A stretch of DNA of 50,243 nt from assembly GCF_005869855.1 (NCBI RefSeq), contig NZ_SZNH01000030.1, positions 25,647 through 75,889 on the forward strand. The letters run 5' to 3'. This document shows, piece by piece, positions 15,557-24,020 of the stretch. Positions within the stretch are counted from its first letter, which is position 1. Every line of letters starts with the position of its first letter. Source of the DNA: Nostoc sp. PA-18-2419. Its GTDB lineage: Bacteria; Cyanobacteriota; Cyanobacteriia; Cyanobacteriales; Nostocaceae. The notes below the pieces were generated by a model. The model did no database searches, had not been told where the DNA came from, and saw only the letters and a program-made list of their open reading frames with translations. Position numbers and translations under genes: made by a program.

Positions 15557-16555
15557 TTAATATCCGCCTTCTTCTTCGTATTCTGGCTGTCTTTCCTTGA
15601 CTTTCTTGGGAATATTCACTGGCTTTGGGGCGTCTTCCCAAGCATCAGTCTCGAGGTCATCATAATCATCGTAATCATCAACGTATGGCTTGCTATAAGG
15701 CTGGGGTTCAGATTTTCGGGGTTGCGCTTGTTTATACCTGTCGCTACCTGTTGCTTCACTCCAGTTATCTTCTTCGTCGTCTTCTTCGTATTGAATAGAC
15801 TCATACTGCTGCGCCTTCATCACTTGGCGCTGTGGTCTGACTTCTTCCACATAGTCTTCTGTCCATTCCTCTTCTTCCCGCGCTACGGGTTGGGGTGCGC
15901 GGACTCTCGGCTTAGGTGGCTGCAATGGCACTCCACTTGGCAGTTGATTGGGTGGTGCAATTGTCCGTGGTGGAGTATAGCCATATTCTTCTTCTGCATC
16001 GCGTTCCCAGGGTGCTTTGCCAATACCCAAACGCTCTAGTAAACCGACTGTCAACTGGTTCACCCGTTCTTCGGCTCCCTCAAACACAATCAATCGATTG
16101 GGGCCTGTACTGACAATTTCCTCGACTGAGAACTCGTAAGTACTTACAAATTGGTCAGGAATTTGGGGCAATCCTAAAGAGGCAATGAGTATGGAATCAA
16201 GTTTACCTGTTTCACCGTTGAACTTGAAGCCCCGAACTTTGCCTAATACTTCACCTGTTTCTGTAATTACTTCCCAGTTGATTAAGTTACTGAGAGATTC
16301 AACTTCAATATCTTCAATTACATCTTCATTATCAACCAGGATGACATCACCAATCTGGTTGATGTTGTTGAGGTACATATAGCGCGGTATGCCCGAAATA
16401 GAGATCAGGCTGTCTCGCAAACCAAGAGCCACAACCTCTCGTTGATCGATATCTACCCAGACTTGACTGACTATACCAAGCCGCTTGCCGTTGTCGCGGG
16501 TAATTACCTGAGTATTTAATATGTCGGAACGCCTAATTATTTGTTCAGAGGTCAT
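15557..16555 (-). CDS. PRC-barrel domain protein
   Basis: A 332-residue protein with two PRC-barrel-like units in its first 170 residues (RRSDILNTQVITRDNGKRLGIVSQVWVDIDQREVVALGL... and INWEVITETGEVLGKVRGFKFNGETGKLDSILIASL...). A helical LTVGLLERLGIG segment follows, then a long acidic, Pro/Tyr/Asp-rich disordered tail. I chose ATG 16555 because it begins at MTSEQIIRRSDIL, where the first domain starts; the longer frame to 16690 overlaps the smc 3' end without a homologous-looking N terminus. It follows smc by 79 bp on the same strand, so co-transcription is likely. PRC-barrels occur in RimM and photosynthetic reaction-centre H subunits; the partner here is unknown. Confidence 0.85.
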   Translation of the reverse strand: MTSEQIIRRSDILNTQVITRDNGKRLGIVSQVWVDIDQREVVALGLRDSLISISGIPRYMYLNNINQIGDVILVDNEDVIEDIEVESLSNLINWEVITETGEVLGKVRGFKFNGETGKLDSILIASLGLPQIPDQFVSTYEFSVEEIVSTGPNRLIVFEGAEERVNQLTVGLLERLGIGKAPWERDAEEEYGYTPPRTIAPPNQLPSGVPLQPPKPRVRAPQPVAREEEEWTEDYVEEVRPQRQVMKAQQYESIQYEEDDEEDNWSEATGSDRYKQAQPRKSEPQPYSKPYVDDYDDYDDLETDAWEDAPKPVNIPKKVKERQPEYEEEGGY

Positions 16556-16634
16556 TCTATACCGAGTCCTGATCTCGAATCCGGTTTGTCTATACACTAT
16601 TATTAACAAAAACTCAAGCAGATGTATTGGATGA

Positions 16635-19600
16635 TTATAATTTAATCCCCAAAACTTGAGTATAAGCTCCTCGTGCTTGAGTAACGCCAATTGTGCGTTC
16701 GGCTGATTCTATCATCGGACGACGCAAACTCACAACTATAAATTGTGCTTGTTGTGACTGTTGCTCGATCATTCTAGCTAATCGCTCGACGTTTGCCCCA
16801 TCCAAAAACATATCTACTTCGTCAAACGCATAAAATGGCGATGGGCGGTAACGTTGCAAGGCAAAGATAAAACTCAAGGCTGTGAGTGATTTTTCTCCCC
16901 CAGACATGGAAGCTAGACGCTGTACTGGTTTACCTTTAGGATGGGCAACTAAATTTAAGCCACTACTAAATGGATCTTCGGGATTTTCTAGTTGTAGGTA
17001 GCCGTCACCGTCAGATAGGATGGCGAAAATCGATTGAAAGTTTTCATTGACGGCATCGAAAGCTTCTTTAAAAGCAAGTTGCCGCAATGTGGTAAAGTTT
17101 TCAATCCGCAAGAGTAATTCCGTGCGTTCGGCTTCTAACGTCTCTAATTTTTGCGTTAGTTCTTGAAGGCGGTTTTGGGTGCGTTCGTATTCTTCCAACG
17201 CCAACATATTCACAGGTTCCATCGCCTGCAAGCGTTTGGTAAGCGATCGCAATTCTTTCTGCAATTCTTCCAAGTCTACTTTATCTGGAACTTCTGGCAG
17301 CGGATTGGGTAATTCTGCTCCCATATCGCGCAGTTGACTTTGCAATGTAACTAGTTCTTCCCGCCGCTTTTCTTGGGTTTCCTGGAGTTTTTGGATTTCC
17401 CATTCTAATTGTTGTTGGCGCAAAAGTTGCGATCGCACTTCCTGTTCTGTGGTATCGCGTTTTTGTTTTTGTTCGCCTAATTTTTGCTCCATTTGGGTCA
17501 ATGATAAACGGGTTTGGGCGATTTGGTCGTTTATCGTTGTGATCTGGCTGGAGACGTGATGAATCGCGTCTCTACAAGAGGTTTGTTGGGTTTCGTATTC
17601 TGTGATTCGGGTTTCGGCTTCTTGGGTTTTTTCTTGTAGGCGCTGTTGCTGGTTTTCTAAATTTTTTAATTTTTGTTCGGCTTCCCTTAAAGCTGCTTCA
17701 CGTTGTTGTAATTGTTGCTCTTGAATTTTAATCGTTGCTTGGATTTGTTGCCATTCACTGGGGGTTTGGGAGGCTTCTAACTCTGCTAAGGCATGTCGTA
17801 ATTGTTGCAGTTTAGTTTCTTGTCCTGGTAATTCCTGCTCCAAAACCTCTAGACGAGATTGAGCAACGGCTAATTTTTCCGTGTTTTGGATTAATTGCGA
17901 TCGCGTCCCCTCTAATTGTCCAGTTAAATTCTTAATATCCTTGTGCAACTGTTCCAATTGCAACTGTTGTTCCCGCCGCGCCTGTCGCGTTTCTGTTAAT
18001 TCTTGCGTCAATTGTTTGGTTTTAGTTGACAAAGTAGCGATCGCTTCAGTGCAACGCTGTAAAATTCGCTCAATGTCCAACAAACGATTTCTTAAACCAA
18101 TAGCTTCATCAGATTCCGCCGCTTCCCCGGTACCAAACCGCAACGCCGAACGTTGAGTATTACTACCACCAGTCATTGCACCGCTGGTTTCCAACAATTC
18201 CCCGTCTAAAGTAACGATGCGATACAGTCCTAAATTTTTCCGCGCCGCCTCAAGGTTGGCAAACACCACCGTATTACCGAAAACATAGCTGAATACATCT
18301 TGATAACGGCGATCGCAATCAACTAAATTCACAGCGTAGTTAACAAAACCACTAGCAAAACGCAGCGTTGCATCTTGGGTAAATTTGGGAGCGTGAATTT
18401 TATTCAGCGGTAAAAAAGTCGCCCTCCCTGCACGTTTCTGTTTAAGCAGTTCAATACCCGCTGCGGCGATACTGTCATCTTCCACCACAATATGTCCCAA
18501 GCGTCCACCAGCAGCCATTTCCAAGGCTAGCTGATGGCGGGGTTCCACTAGTCCCAACTGCACAACTAAGCCGCAAACACCAGGCATTCCTGATTGTAAG
18601 ATAACTTTACTAGCTTGGGTTCCTTGGACTTCTTGCTGTGCTTGCGCTTGCGCCTCGATTTTATCCAACTGGCGTTGTTTTTCTCGTTGTTCAGAAAGTA
18701 ACCGTTTTTGGGTTTCTTGTTGGATTTGCAGTTCTTGTTCTGTGGCTGAGAGATTTTGGGCTAAATTTTGGATGGGTTCGCTAGAGGTGTTAAATTCCGT
18801 TTCAACTCCACTACACTGAGTTTGTTTTTCTGCTAATAGCGGTTCGTCGCGTTCAATTAACTGGGTTTGCTCTTGGATGAGTTGTTGTAACTGGTTATTG
18901 CGTTCCCTCAGTTGTGCTTGTTCCGTGCGTTGCGGTTCGAGAGTTTGCAGCAAAGTTTCAATTTGACGGTTATACGCCGTTTGTTGCTGCACCCAGGCCT
19001 CCGAAGCCGAGGCGATTTCTGCGGCTGCTTCGCGGGAGGTTTCTAAAGCTTGCTGTGCTTCATTTCTCTGCTGTTGTGAAGACGCGATGAATCGCGTCTC
19101 TACAAGTTGGGTTTCGGCAATTTCTTGGAGGGAATGGCGGTGTTGTTGAATCTCCTGCTGAGTTTGAGCTAGACGCTTAGCAGTTTCTTGGGAAGTTGTT
19201 TGTAATTCCGTTTGCTGACGCAATAATTGTTTGCGTTCTGCCTCTTGGGTAGCCAGGGTAGATTGTACCGCCAAAAGCTCATCTTCTCCCAAAGCCTTAA
19301 CATGGGCATTGAGTTCTTCCAATTGGGCAGTTTTTTGAACAATCTCGGAATTCAAAGTTGTCAGTTGCGTATTCAGTTCCCCAGAATTGCGATCGCCACT
19401 TTGAATTTCACCAACCAACTTTTCTTGTTGTGCTTGCAGCGAACGCCAAGATAAAACAGCTTCCCAAGATTGCTTGGCGAGAAATTCTGCCCGAAGTTTT
19501 TGATACTTCTCAGCTTTAGCCCGATCTTGAGAAAGGCGATCGCGTTGTGCAGTTAATTCCGTCTCAATAATCCGACAGCTATCTTCCTTTTCCTTCACCT

Positions 19601-20321
19601 CATCTAAAGTGCCTTTGGCTTGATTAATCTTGCGATCAAACGCCGCCACCCCAGCCAATTCATCAATAATCTCTCGCCTCTCCCGCCCATTCATCGAGAT
19701 AATACTGGTGACATCCCCCTGCAACACCACATTGTATCCTTCAGGATAAATCCGCAGATTATCTAATTCCTCGTGCAACTCGGTGAGCGTACAACTGACA
19801 CCATTGATATAGTAATTCGACGTATAAGTTCCCTGGTGAGTTACTCGCAACTTCCGAGTCACACTCCACTCAGCCAACTTTGGATTTTGAACTTGAGATT
19901 TAAGAATCTCTTCCCCAATTTCCCCAACTTCCTCCTCTTCCTCCTCTTCTCCTCTCTGCGCCTCTGCGCCCACCGTTCGCGAAGCGTCTCCCTTAGGAGA
20001 AGTTTTAATCGGCACAAGCCCCCGCTCAAACTTTTCTCTGCGTGAAACTTCATCCGACAAATCAAACGTCACCGTAACACTAGCCTCAATCGCAGCCCGC
20101 CCCTTAGCTGTTTGAGTATTATTTACCAAATCCGGCAAGCGATCGGCTCGCATTCCCTTAGAACTAGCGAGTCCCAAACAAAACAGCAGCGCATCCAAAA
20201 TATTTGATTTACCCGAACCATTCGGCCCAGATATGACAGTAAACCCCGGCAGCAAAGGGACTTGGGTAGTACCGCCGAAGGATTTGAAGTTGCTAAGTTC
20301 CACGCGCTTGATATGCACCAT
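16635..20321 (-). CDS. smc: Chromosome segregation protein SMC
   Basis: The ATPase that compacts and segregates chromosomes, acting as a dimer with ScpA/ScpB. All key parts are visible in 1228 residues: Walker A GPNGSGKS (32-39), Q-loop region VVLQGDVTSIISM, first coiled-coil arm, hinge (about 545-700, VCGLVVQLGLVEPRHQLALEMAAGGRLGHIVV...GAMTGGS), second arm, signature MSGGEKSLTALSF (about 1138) and Walker B YAFDEVDMFLD (about 1165). Three segments look repeat-derived: residues about 106-149 in the head, about 406-414 in the first arm and about 914-923 in the second arm. The ATG at 20321 gives MVHIKRVELSNFKSFGG, the canonical start. Neighbour: PRC-barrel gene downstream. Confidence 0.97.
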   Translation of the reverse strand: MVHIKRVELSNFKSFGGTTQVPLLPGFTVISGPNGSGKSNILDALLFCLGLASSKGMRADRLPDLVNNTQTAKGRAAIEASVTVTFDLSDEVSRREKFERGLVPIKTSPKGDASRTVGAEAQRGEEEEEEEVGEIGEEILKSQVQNPKLAEWSVTRKLRVTHQGTYTSNYYINGVSCTLTELHEELDNLRIYPEGYNVVLQGDVTSIISMNGRERREIIDELAGVAAFDRKINQAKGTLDEVKEKEDSCRIIETELTAQRDRLSQDRAKAEKYQKLRAEFLAKQSWEAVLSWRSLQAQQEKLVGEIQSGDRNSGELNTQLTTLNSEIVQKTAQLEELNAHVKALGEDELLAVQSTLATQEAERKQLLRQQTELQTTSQETAKRLAQTQQEIQQHRHSLQEIAETQLVETRFIASSQQQRNEAQQALETSREAAAEIASASEAWVQQQTAYNRQIETLLQTLEPQRTEQAQLRERNNQLQQLIQEQTQLIERDEPLLAEKQTQCSGVETEFNTSSEPIQNLAQNLSATEQELQIQQETQKRLLSEQREKQRQLDKIEAQAQAQQEVQGTQASKVILQSGMPGVCGLVVQLGLVEPRHQLALEMAAGGRLGHIVVEDDSIAAAGIELLKQKRAGRATFLPLNKIHAPKFTQDATLRFASGFVNYAVNLVDCDRRYQDVFSYVFGNTVVFANLEAARKNLGLYRIVTLDGELLETSGAMTGGSNTQRSALRFGTGEAAESDEAIGLRNRLLDIERILQRCTEAIATLSTKTKQLTQELTETRQARREQQLQLEQLHKDIKNLTGQLEGTRSQLIQNTEKLAVAQSRLEVLEQELPGQETKLQQLRHALAELEASQTPSEWQQIQATIKIQEQQLQQREAALREAEQKLKNLENQQQRLQEKTQEAETRITEYETQQTSCRDAIHHVSSQITTINDQIAQTRLSLTQMEQKLGEQKQKRDTTEQEVRSQLLRQQQLEWEIQKLQETQEKRREELVTLQSQLRDMGAELPNPLPEVPDKVDLEELQKELRSLTKRLQAMEPVNMLALEEYERTQNRLQELTQKLETLEAERTELLLRIENFTTLRQLAFKEAFDAVNENFQSIFAILSDGDGYLQLENPEDPFSSGLNLVAHPKGKPVQRLASMSGGEKSLTALSFIFALQRYRPSPFYAFDEVDMFLDGANVERLARMIEQQSQQAQFIVVSLRRPMIESAERTIGVTQARGAYTQVLGIKL
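17552..17580 (-). repeat. Palindromic dispersed repeat inside smc, second arm
   Basis: AGACGTGATGAATCGCGTCT followed by CTACAAGAG. It differs from the copy at 19080 at one position in the palindrome. Read on the minus strand it encodes SCRDAIHHVS within the second coiled-coil arm. Confidence 0.8.
19080..19106 (-). repeat. Palindromic dispersed repeat inside smc, first arm
   Basis: AGACGCGATGAATCGCGTCT is a 20-bp palindrome with 9-bp arms around GA, followed by CTACAAG. Read on the minus strand it encodes LVETRFIAS, a different frame from the copy at 17552. Elements of this type are common between genes of filamentous cyanobacteria. Confidence 0.85.
19875..20006 (-). repeat. Composite dispersed repeat inserted in the smc ATPase head
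   Basis: This stretch combines three intergenic-type repeats: a TTTGGATTTTGAACTTGAG element near 19880-19905, a C/T-rich tract (19910-19955), and CTCTGCGCCTCTGCGCC...TTCGCGAAGCGTCTCCC (about 19955-20000). It is translated as residues about 106-149, including a run of seven Glu, between the head segment VSRREKFERGLVPI and EWSVTRKLRV. Confidence 0.75.
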
Positions 20322-20760
20322 AGGCGCTGGTTAACTGGACTAATGGCTATTGAAGAACAAGTGTATCAACTAATTCCAGATCCGCAAGAGGGTAGGGGAG
20401 AGAATTTAGGATTATTAAGCCACACGAGCCAACAGAGAACCCAGAGGAGGGAGTTGAATAACTATACCTGTTTCTTTAGTTATATTCCAATACGGTTCAG
20501 TTAAGCCTCAAAAATAAAACTGGTGTAGGTTAGGTTGAACAACAAAACCCAACATTATCGAGGCTGTGTTGAGTTTTACTTCGTACCAGTTAGTGGAAGC
20601 ATTTATTGCAACATTTTAGCTTTGCCATACCGATAGGGTGCGTTGTCGCTCAGCGCAACGCACCATCTTAATATAGTCTACCGAGATACCGCACCTTCAG
20701 CAGTAACTACATCTTACGTTTTTTAAGTTGAGCTACTTAACTAGAAGTTCAGCTATTCTC
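20322..20760. other. Intergenic region upstream of smc, with dispersed repeats
   Basis: No gene is seen. It contains a GTTAGGTTGAACAACAAAACCCAACA-type element (about 20525-20550), the hairpin at 20637-20664, and a 19-bp element TTAAGTTGAGCTACTTAAC (20723-20741) that recurs inverted upstream of psbA (49657-49675). The smc promoter on the minus strand must lie in the left part. Confidence 0.55.
20637..20664. repeat. Hairpin repeat GGTGCGTTG/CAACGCACC
   Basis: GGTGCGTTG (20637-20645) and CAACGCACC (20656-20664) form a perfect 9-bp stem. Inside it CGC/GCG can extend the pairing. This is a widespread cyanobacterial intergenic repeat type. Confidence 0.8.
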
Positions 20761-21231
20761 CTATGGCTTTTTCACAGCATCGACTTTTGCTTCTACCTTC
20801 ACTGTTTTCACACCTTGAACTTCCTTAGTCAAAGTTTCAGCTTTTTTAAGTTCATCAACAGAAGCCGCTGTACCTTTGAGGATAATTTCACTTCCTTTAT
20901 TTTCAACTTGTAACTTATTCCCTGGTAAACCTGTATTCAACTCTTTACTAACTTCAGTTTTTAAATTGCTTTCAGTTTTTGTTGCTGCGGTTTTTGGGGA
21001 ATCGGTTTTAACTTTAGTGTCTATAGAAGGTGGTGTAACAGTGGTTGGTTGTGCTGGAACATTAACAGTTTTATCGATAGTTGGATTGGTTTCGGAAGCG
21101 GGTGTAGCTGATGTTTGAGGCGCTTCGTTGGTAGTGCTAGGAGTTTCCGAACCAGTTTTAGTAGCTTCTTGGCAGCCCACAGCACCAATTACTAAAATAC
21201 CACTTACTAGAAATAGAATTAGCTTTTTCAT
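20761..21231 (-). CDS. BON-domain lipoprotein
   Basis: A 156-residue predicted lipoprotein. MKKLILFLVSGILVIGAVGC has a lipobox-like end with the acylated Cys at residue 20. A Thr/Pro/Ser-rich low-complexity linker (about 23-90) is followed by a single BON domain (about 92-152: VSKELNTGLPGNKLQVENKGSEIILKGTAASVDELKKAETLTKEVQGVKTVKVEAKV). BON domains bind phospholipid or envelope partners and occur in OsmY-like proteins. It stands alone and has no obvious operon partner. Confidence 0.85.
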   Translation of the reverse strand: MKKLILFLVSGILVIGAVGCQEATKTGSETPSTTNEAPQTSATPASETNPTIDKTVNVPAQPTTVTPPSIDTKVKTDSPKTAATKTESNLKTEVSKELNTGLPGNKLQVENKGSEIILKGTAASVDELKKAETLTKEVQGVKTVKVEAKVDAVKKP

Positions 21232-21703
21232 TGTTTATCTCCGAATTCAGTACTTGAAGCGATTAATTAAGGTGTGTAATGGTGAGGAGCAAATGTTAAA
21301 AATTTTTATTTGTTGTTTGTCATTTGTCCTCTGTCATTTGTCTTTTGCCATTTGTACTTTGCAAATGACTAATGACCAATAACTAATGACTAAAAAATTT
21401 GGAGAAGCACCAATTCAATTTCTTTAGGGCTGCTGACTAATATAGCTCTACATCAGTCTGCGGCTGTCTGTCAATTCCAGGTAGATGCGAACTAGTTTTT
21501 TGGAATGAGATTATGCTGCCCTATAGTAGTGATTTGATGTTATCAGATTTGAGCAAATTTGGCGATATCTACAATAACCTCGCCTATGCAACTGAAAATT
21601 TTAGCGTTTTTCCAATTCTCTGCCAGCAAAATTACCAACAAAATGTTACTTTAAAAAACTATGGCTTGCTGAGAATGCCCAAAATATCAGGAAAAATTAG
21701 CTA
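21232..21703. other. Intergenic region with heptamer-type repeats
   Basis: About 21308-21395 holds TTTGTCATTTGTCC-type units followed by inverted CAAATGACTAATGACC units, able to form a long hairpin. A 63-codon frame (21513-21704) ends in TAATG overlapping the next gene's ATG. It has no recognisable features and is not called as a gene with confidence. Confidence 0.5.
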
Positions 21704-22624
21704 ATGCCCTACCTTACTTCCCCCCGCGAAATTCACGCCATTGTTGCTGAATATACTCAAGCTAAAACACTGTGGATAGATACAGAAGTGGCTGACTATA
21801 AAAGCCGCAATCCCAAACTGTCGCTAATTCAGGTATTGGATAATCCTGATGATATGAGTGGCGATCGCGTTTACCTTTTAGATGTCTTAGAACAGCCTGA
21901 TATTATAGCTGAATTTATTCAAGAAATCATGTTAAATTCTCGCATTGAAAAAGTTTTTCATAATGCCAGTTACGATCTAAAATTTCTCGGTAATAAGAAA
22001 GCAAAAAATATTACTTGTACTTTGGAAATAGCCAAGAAAATTCCTTATTATCTCTTGCCATTACCAAATTACCAACTCCAAACTTTAGCTACTGCACTTT
22101 GTAGTTTTAATAATATCGATAAACAAGAACAACAAAGCGATTGGGGAAAACGTCCTCTAACTGAAGAACAAATAGAGTATGCTTATCTAGATTGTATTTA
22201 TCTAGCTCAAATCCACTCAAATTTGTTAAATTTACAAGCCAAAACCAGCCCTGAGCCGACAACGGAAGATTTAAAAATGCTCAGTGCTAGATATTCGCAA
22301 CTTGAGCAGCAATGCAAACTGTTAAATTCAGAATTTGAGCATTTACAAGAACGTATAAAAAAAGCAATGCAAGCTCAGAATATATCTGAGACTATTGATT
22401 GCAAACTGAGTAGTTACGAACGTACCACAGTCAAAACTACGTTTACAGAATTGGTAAATTTAGCACAAACCCAAGGTCTAAATTTAGATTTTTCGATTAC
22501 ACTAACTCAGAAACTCCAAAAAGATTTAGGGCAAAATTTAGAACAATTGTCTGTAGATATAGATAAAACAACTGCTTGGCGACTAACTCCCAAAACTCAA
22601 GATAGTGAAACGGAGAGTGAGTAA
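21704..22624 (+). CDS. RNase D-like 3'-5' exonuclease
   Basis: A 306-residue protein whose first 190 residues form a DEDDy exonuclease domain. Visible catalytic residues: D26 and E28 in WIDTE, D91 in HNASYDLKFL, and Y159/D163 in IEYAYLDCIYL. The substrate is probably structured RNA 3' ends, as for RNase D, but DNA is possible. The HRDC domain of classical RNase D is missing. Instead the C terminus has a coiled coil (about 195-225) and a small region with CKLSSYERTTVKTTFTELVNLAQTQ that I do not recognise. The ATG overlaps the stop of a doubtful small upstream frame (TAATG). Confidence 0.85.
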   Translation: MPYLTSPREIHAIVAEYTQAKTLWIDTEVADYKSRNPKLSLIQVLDNPDDMSGDRVYLLDVLEQPDIIAEFIQEIMLNSRIEKVFHNASYDLKFLGNKKAKNITCTLEIAKKIPYYLLPLPNYQLQTLATALCSFNNIDKQEQQSDWGKRPLTEEQIEYAYLDCIYLAQIHSNLLNLQAKTSPEPTTEDLKMLSARYSQLEQQCKLLNSEFEHLQERIKKAMQAQNISETIDCKLSSYERTTVKTTFTELVNLAQTQGLNLDFSITLTQKLQKDLGQNLEQLSVDIDKTTAWRLTPKTQDSETESE

Positions 22625-23068
22625 TATCAAGTTTGGTTAAAAATTTATCTCATGTCCGCTGAAATAACCGTCATGGCGACGCATATTGAGAAAGGTACAG
22701 GGCTTGAGGATTTTAAATTTTGCATGAAAGGATTTGTTTTGCCCACTAGGATTAGCCATTGCGGTGGATGAATTTTGGCATAAACCAAGTGGCATCAACG
22801 CATGTATCTTGCTTTTTTGCAAGAGCAGAGAAATAATTTTTAATCTAAAATCTCAAATCTAAAATTGGTATGGTCAATTAACCAAATTTATTGAAAGCTG
22901 TATCAAAAGTTAGAAAAATTATGCTCGTAAAGAATTAAAATCTAGATTTTGGTATTACTTTATTTCAGGTGTTCTCAAGAAAGAATGAAGACATTAGTAA
23001 CCAGATTTTCTTGTTCTGATTTCTGAATTGTGAATTGGTGGATTCTTCTTCAAGGCATATCTTAACTT
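22625..23068. other. Intergenic region
   Basis: No gene is supported; a 61-codon minus-strand frame at 22637-22822 looks incidental. At 22838-22872 lies TAATCTAAAATCTCAAATCTAAAATTGGTATGG, a relative of the element at 13900-13940. The rest is AT-rich leader of the TPR gene. Confidence 0.45.
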
Positions 23069-23914
23069 ATGATACGGCGTTTATTTGGGCAAAAGCGAAC
23101 AAAGGTAAATAAAGTATTTACCATAGCTGTTTTTACTACATTGACAGCAATTAGTAGCGTTTCTTGCAGTAAGAATGATAATGTATTGGTAACCGAAATC
23201 GGAGTTAGTACACCTAGCCGTCGTTCACCCATCAGATCCAAAGCTGAAGCTTTTTATGTTCAGGGAAAGAATCAGCATGTCAACGGCGATTTGCAAGCGG
23301 CGATCGCTTCCTATAATAAGGCAATAGATCAGAATTCCGAATATGTCGCTGCATACAATGGCCGGGGATTAGCCTACTTTGATTTGGGAGACAAGGAAAA
23401 AGCGATCGCAGATTACAATCAAGCGCTGCGGATCAATCCCAATGACGCCGAAGCCTACAATAACCGAGGAAATGCCCGCGCCTCACTAGGAAATAACCGA
23501 GAAGCAGTTAAAGATTACAGTGAAGCGATTCGCCTAAATCCCAATTATGCCGAAGCCTATAATAACCGGGGAAATGCCCGCGCTTCATTAGGAGACAAAA
23601 AAGGGGCGCTAGATGATTTTGACCAAACCATTGCCCTCAACCCCAGATATGCAATTGCCTACAATAACCGAGGAAATGCCCGCGCTGCCAATGGAGATCC
23701 CCAAGGAGCGATCGCAGATTACAATGAAGCAATTCGCCTCAATCCTAACTTTGCCCCCGCTTACAATAATCGAGGAAATGCCCGCGCTACCAATGGAGAC
23801 AAAGAGGGAGCATTAAAGGACTTGGAACAAGCAGCAAACATGTTTCAAACTCAAGGCAATAATGATTTATATCAACAAGTGACAAAAAACATTAAAGAAC
23901 TTGGAAGTAGATAA
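23069..23914 (+). CDS. TPR-repeat lipoprotein
   Basis: A 281-residue protein with a signal sequence ending in a lipobox-like AISSVSC (Cys 33), followed by about six tetratricopeptide repeats from residue 54 to the end. The middle repeats share an almost identical core, AYNNRGNARA.(L/N)G, every 34 residues. At DNA level the block AATAACCGAGGAAATGCCCGC recurs every 102 bp near 23458, 23560, 23662 and 23764, so the gene has probably grown by internal duplication. TPRs mediate protein-protein contacts, here presumably at the inner face of the outer membrane or at the plasma membrane. The partner is unknown. Confidence 0.9.
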   Translation: MIRRLFGQKRTKVNKVFTIAVFTTLTAISSVSCSKNDNVLVTEIGVSTPSRRSPIRSKAEAFYVQGKNQHVNGDLQAAIASYNKAIDQNSEYVAAYNGRGLAYFDLGDKEKAIADYNQALRINPNDAEAYNNRGNARASLGNNREAVKDYSEAIRLNPNYAEAYNNRGNARASLGDKKGALDDFDQTIALNPRYAIAYNNRGNARAANGDPQGAIADYNEAIRLNPNFAPAYNNRGNARATNGDKEGALKDLEQAANMFQTQGNNDLYQQVTKNIKELGSR

Positions 23915-23952
23915 AACCAGGGTTTTAGTTACAATACTCGCCTTTGATGAAA

Positions 23953-24008
23953 AGTAAGTTACGTAATTCGTAATCAAGAATTAAATTACGAATTACGAAT
24001 TACTAATT
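23953..24008. repeat. AATTACG-type short repeats with inverted copy
   Basis: TACGTAATTCGTAATC is followed by AAATTACGAATTACGAATTACTAATT, two to three AATTACG heptamers with an inverted partner. It lies between the convergent TPR and actP genes and could form their shared 3' hairpin. Confidence 0.7.
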
Positions 24009-24020
24009 ATATCGATAAAA

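Noticed and set aside
16556-16690. 45-residue N-terminal extension of the PRC-barrel gene overlapping smc
   Set aside because: The first domain starts at the ATG at 16555, and the extension is simply read-through of the smc 3' end and short gap.
21513-21704. 63-codon frame whose stop overlaps the exonuclease start (TAATG)
   Set aside because: The overlap is suggestive of coupling, but the peptide has no recognisable features and the Shine-Dalgarno sequence is weak; left as a doubtful frame.
22637-22822. 61-codon minus-strand frame after the exonuclease gene
   Set aside because: No features and no ribosome binding site; probably incidental or repeat-derived.
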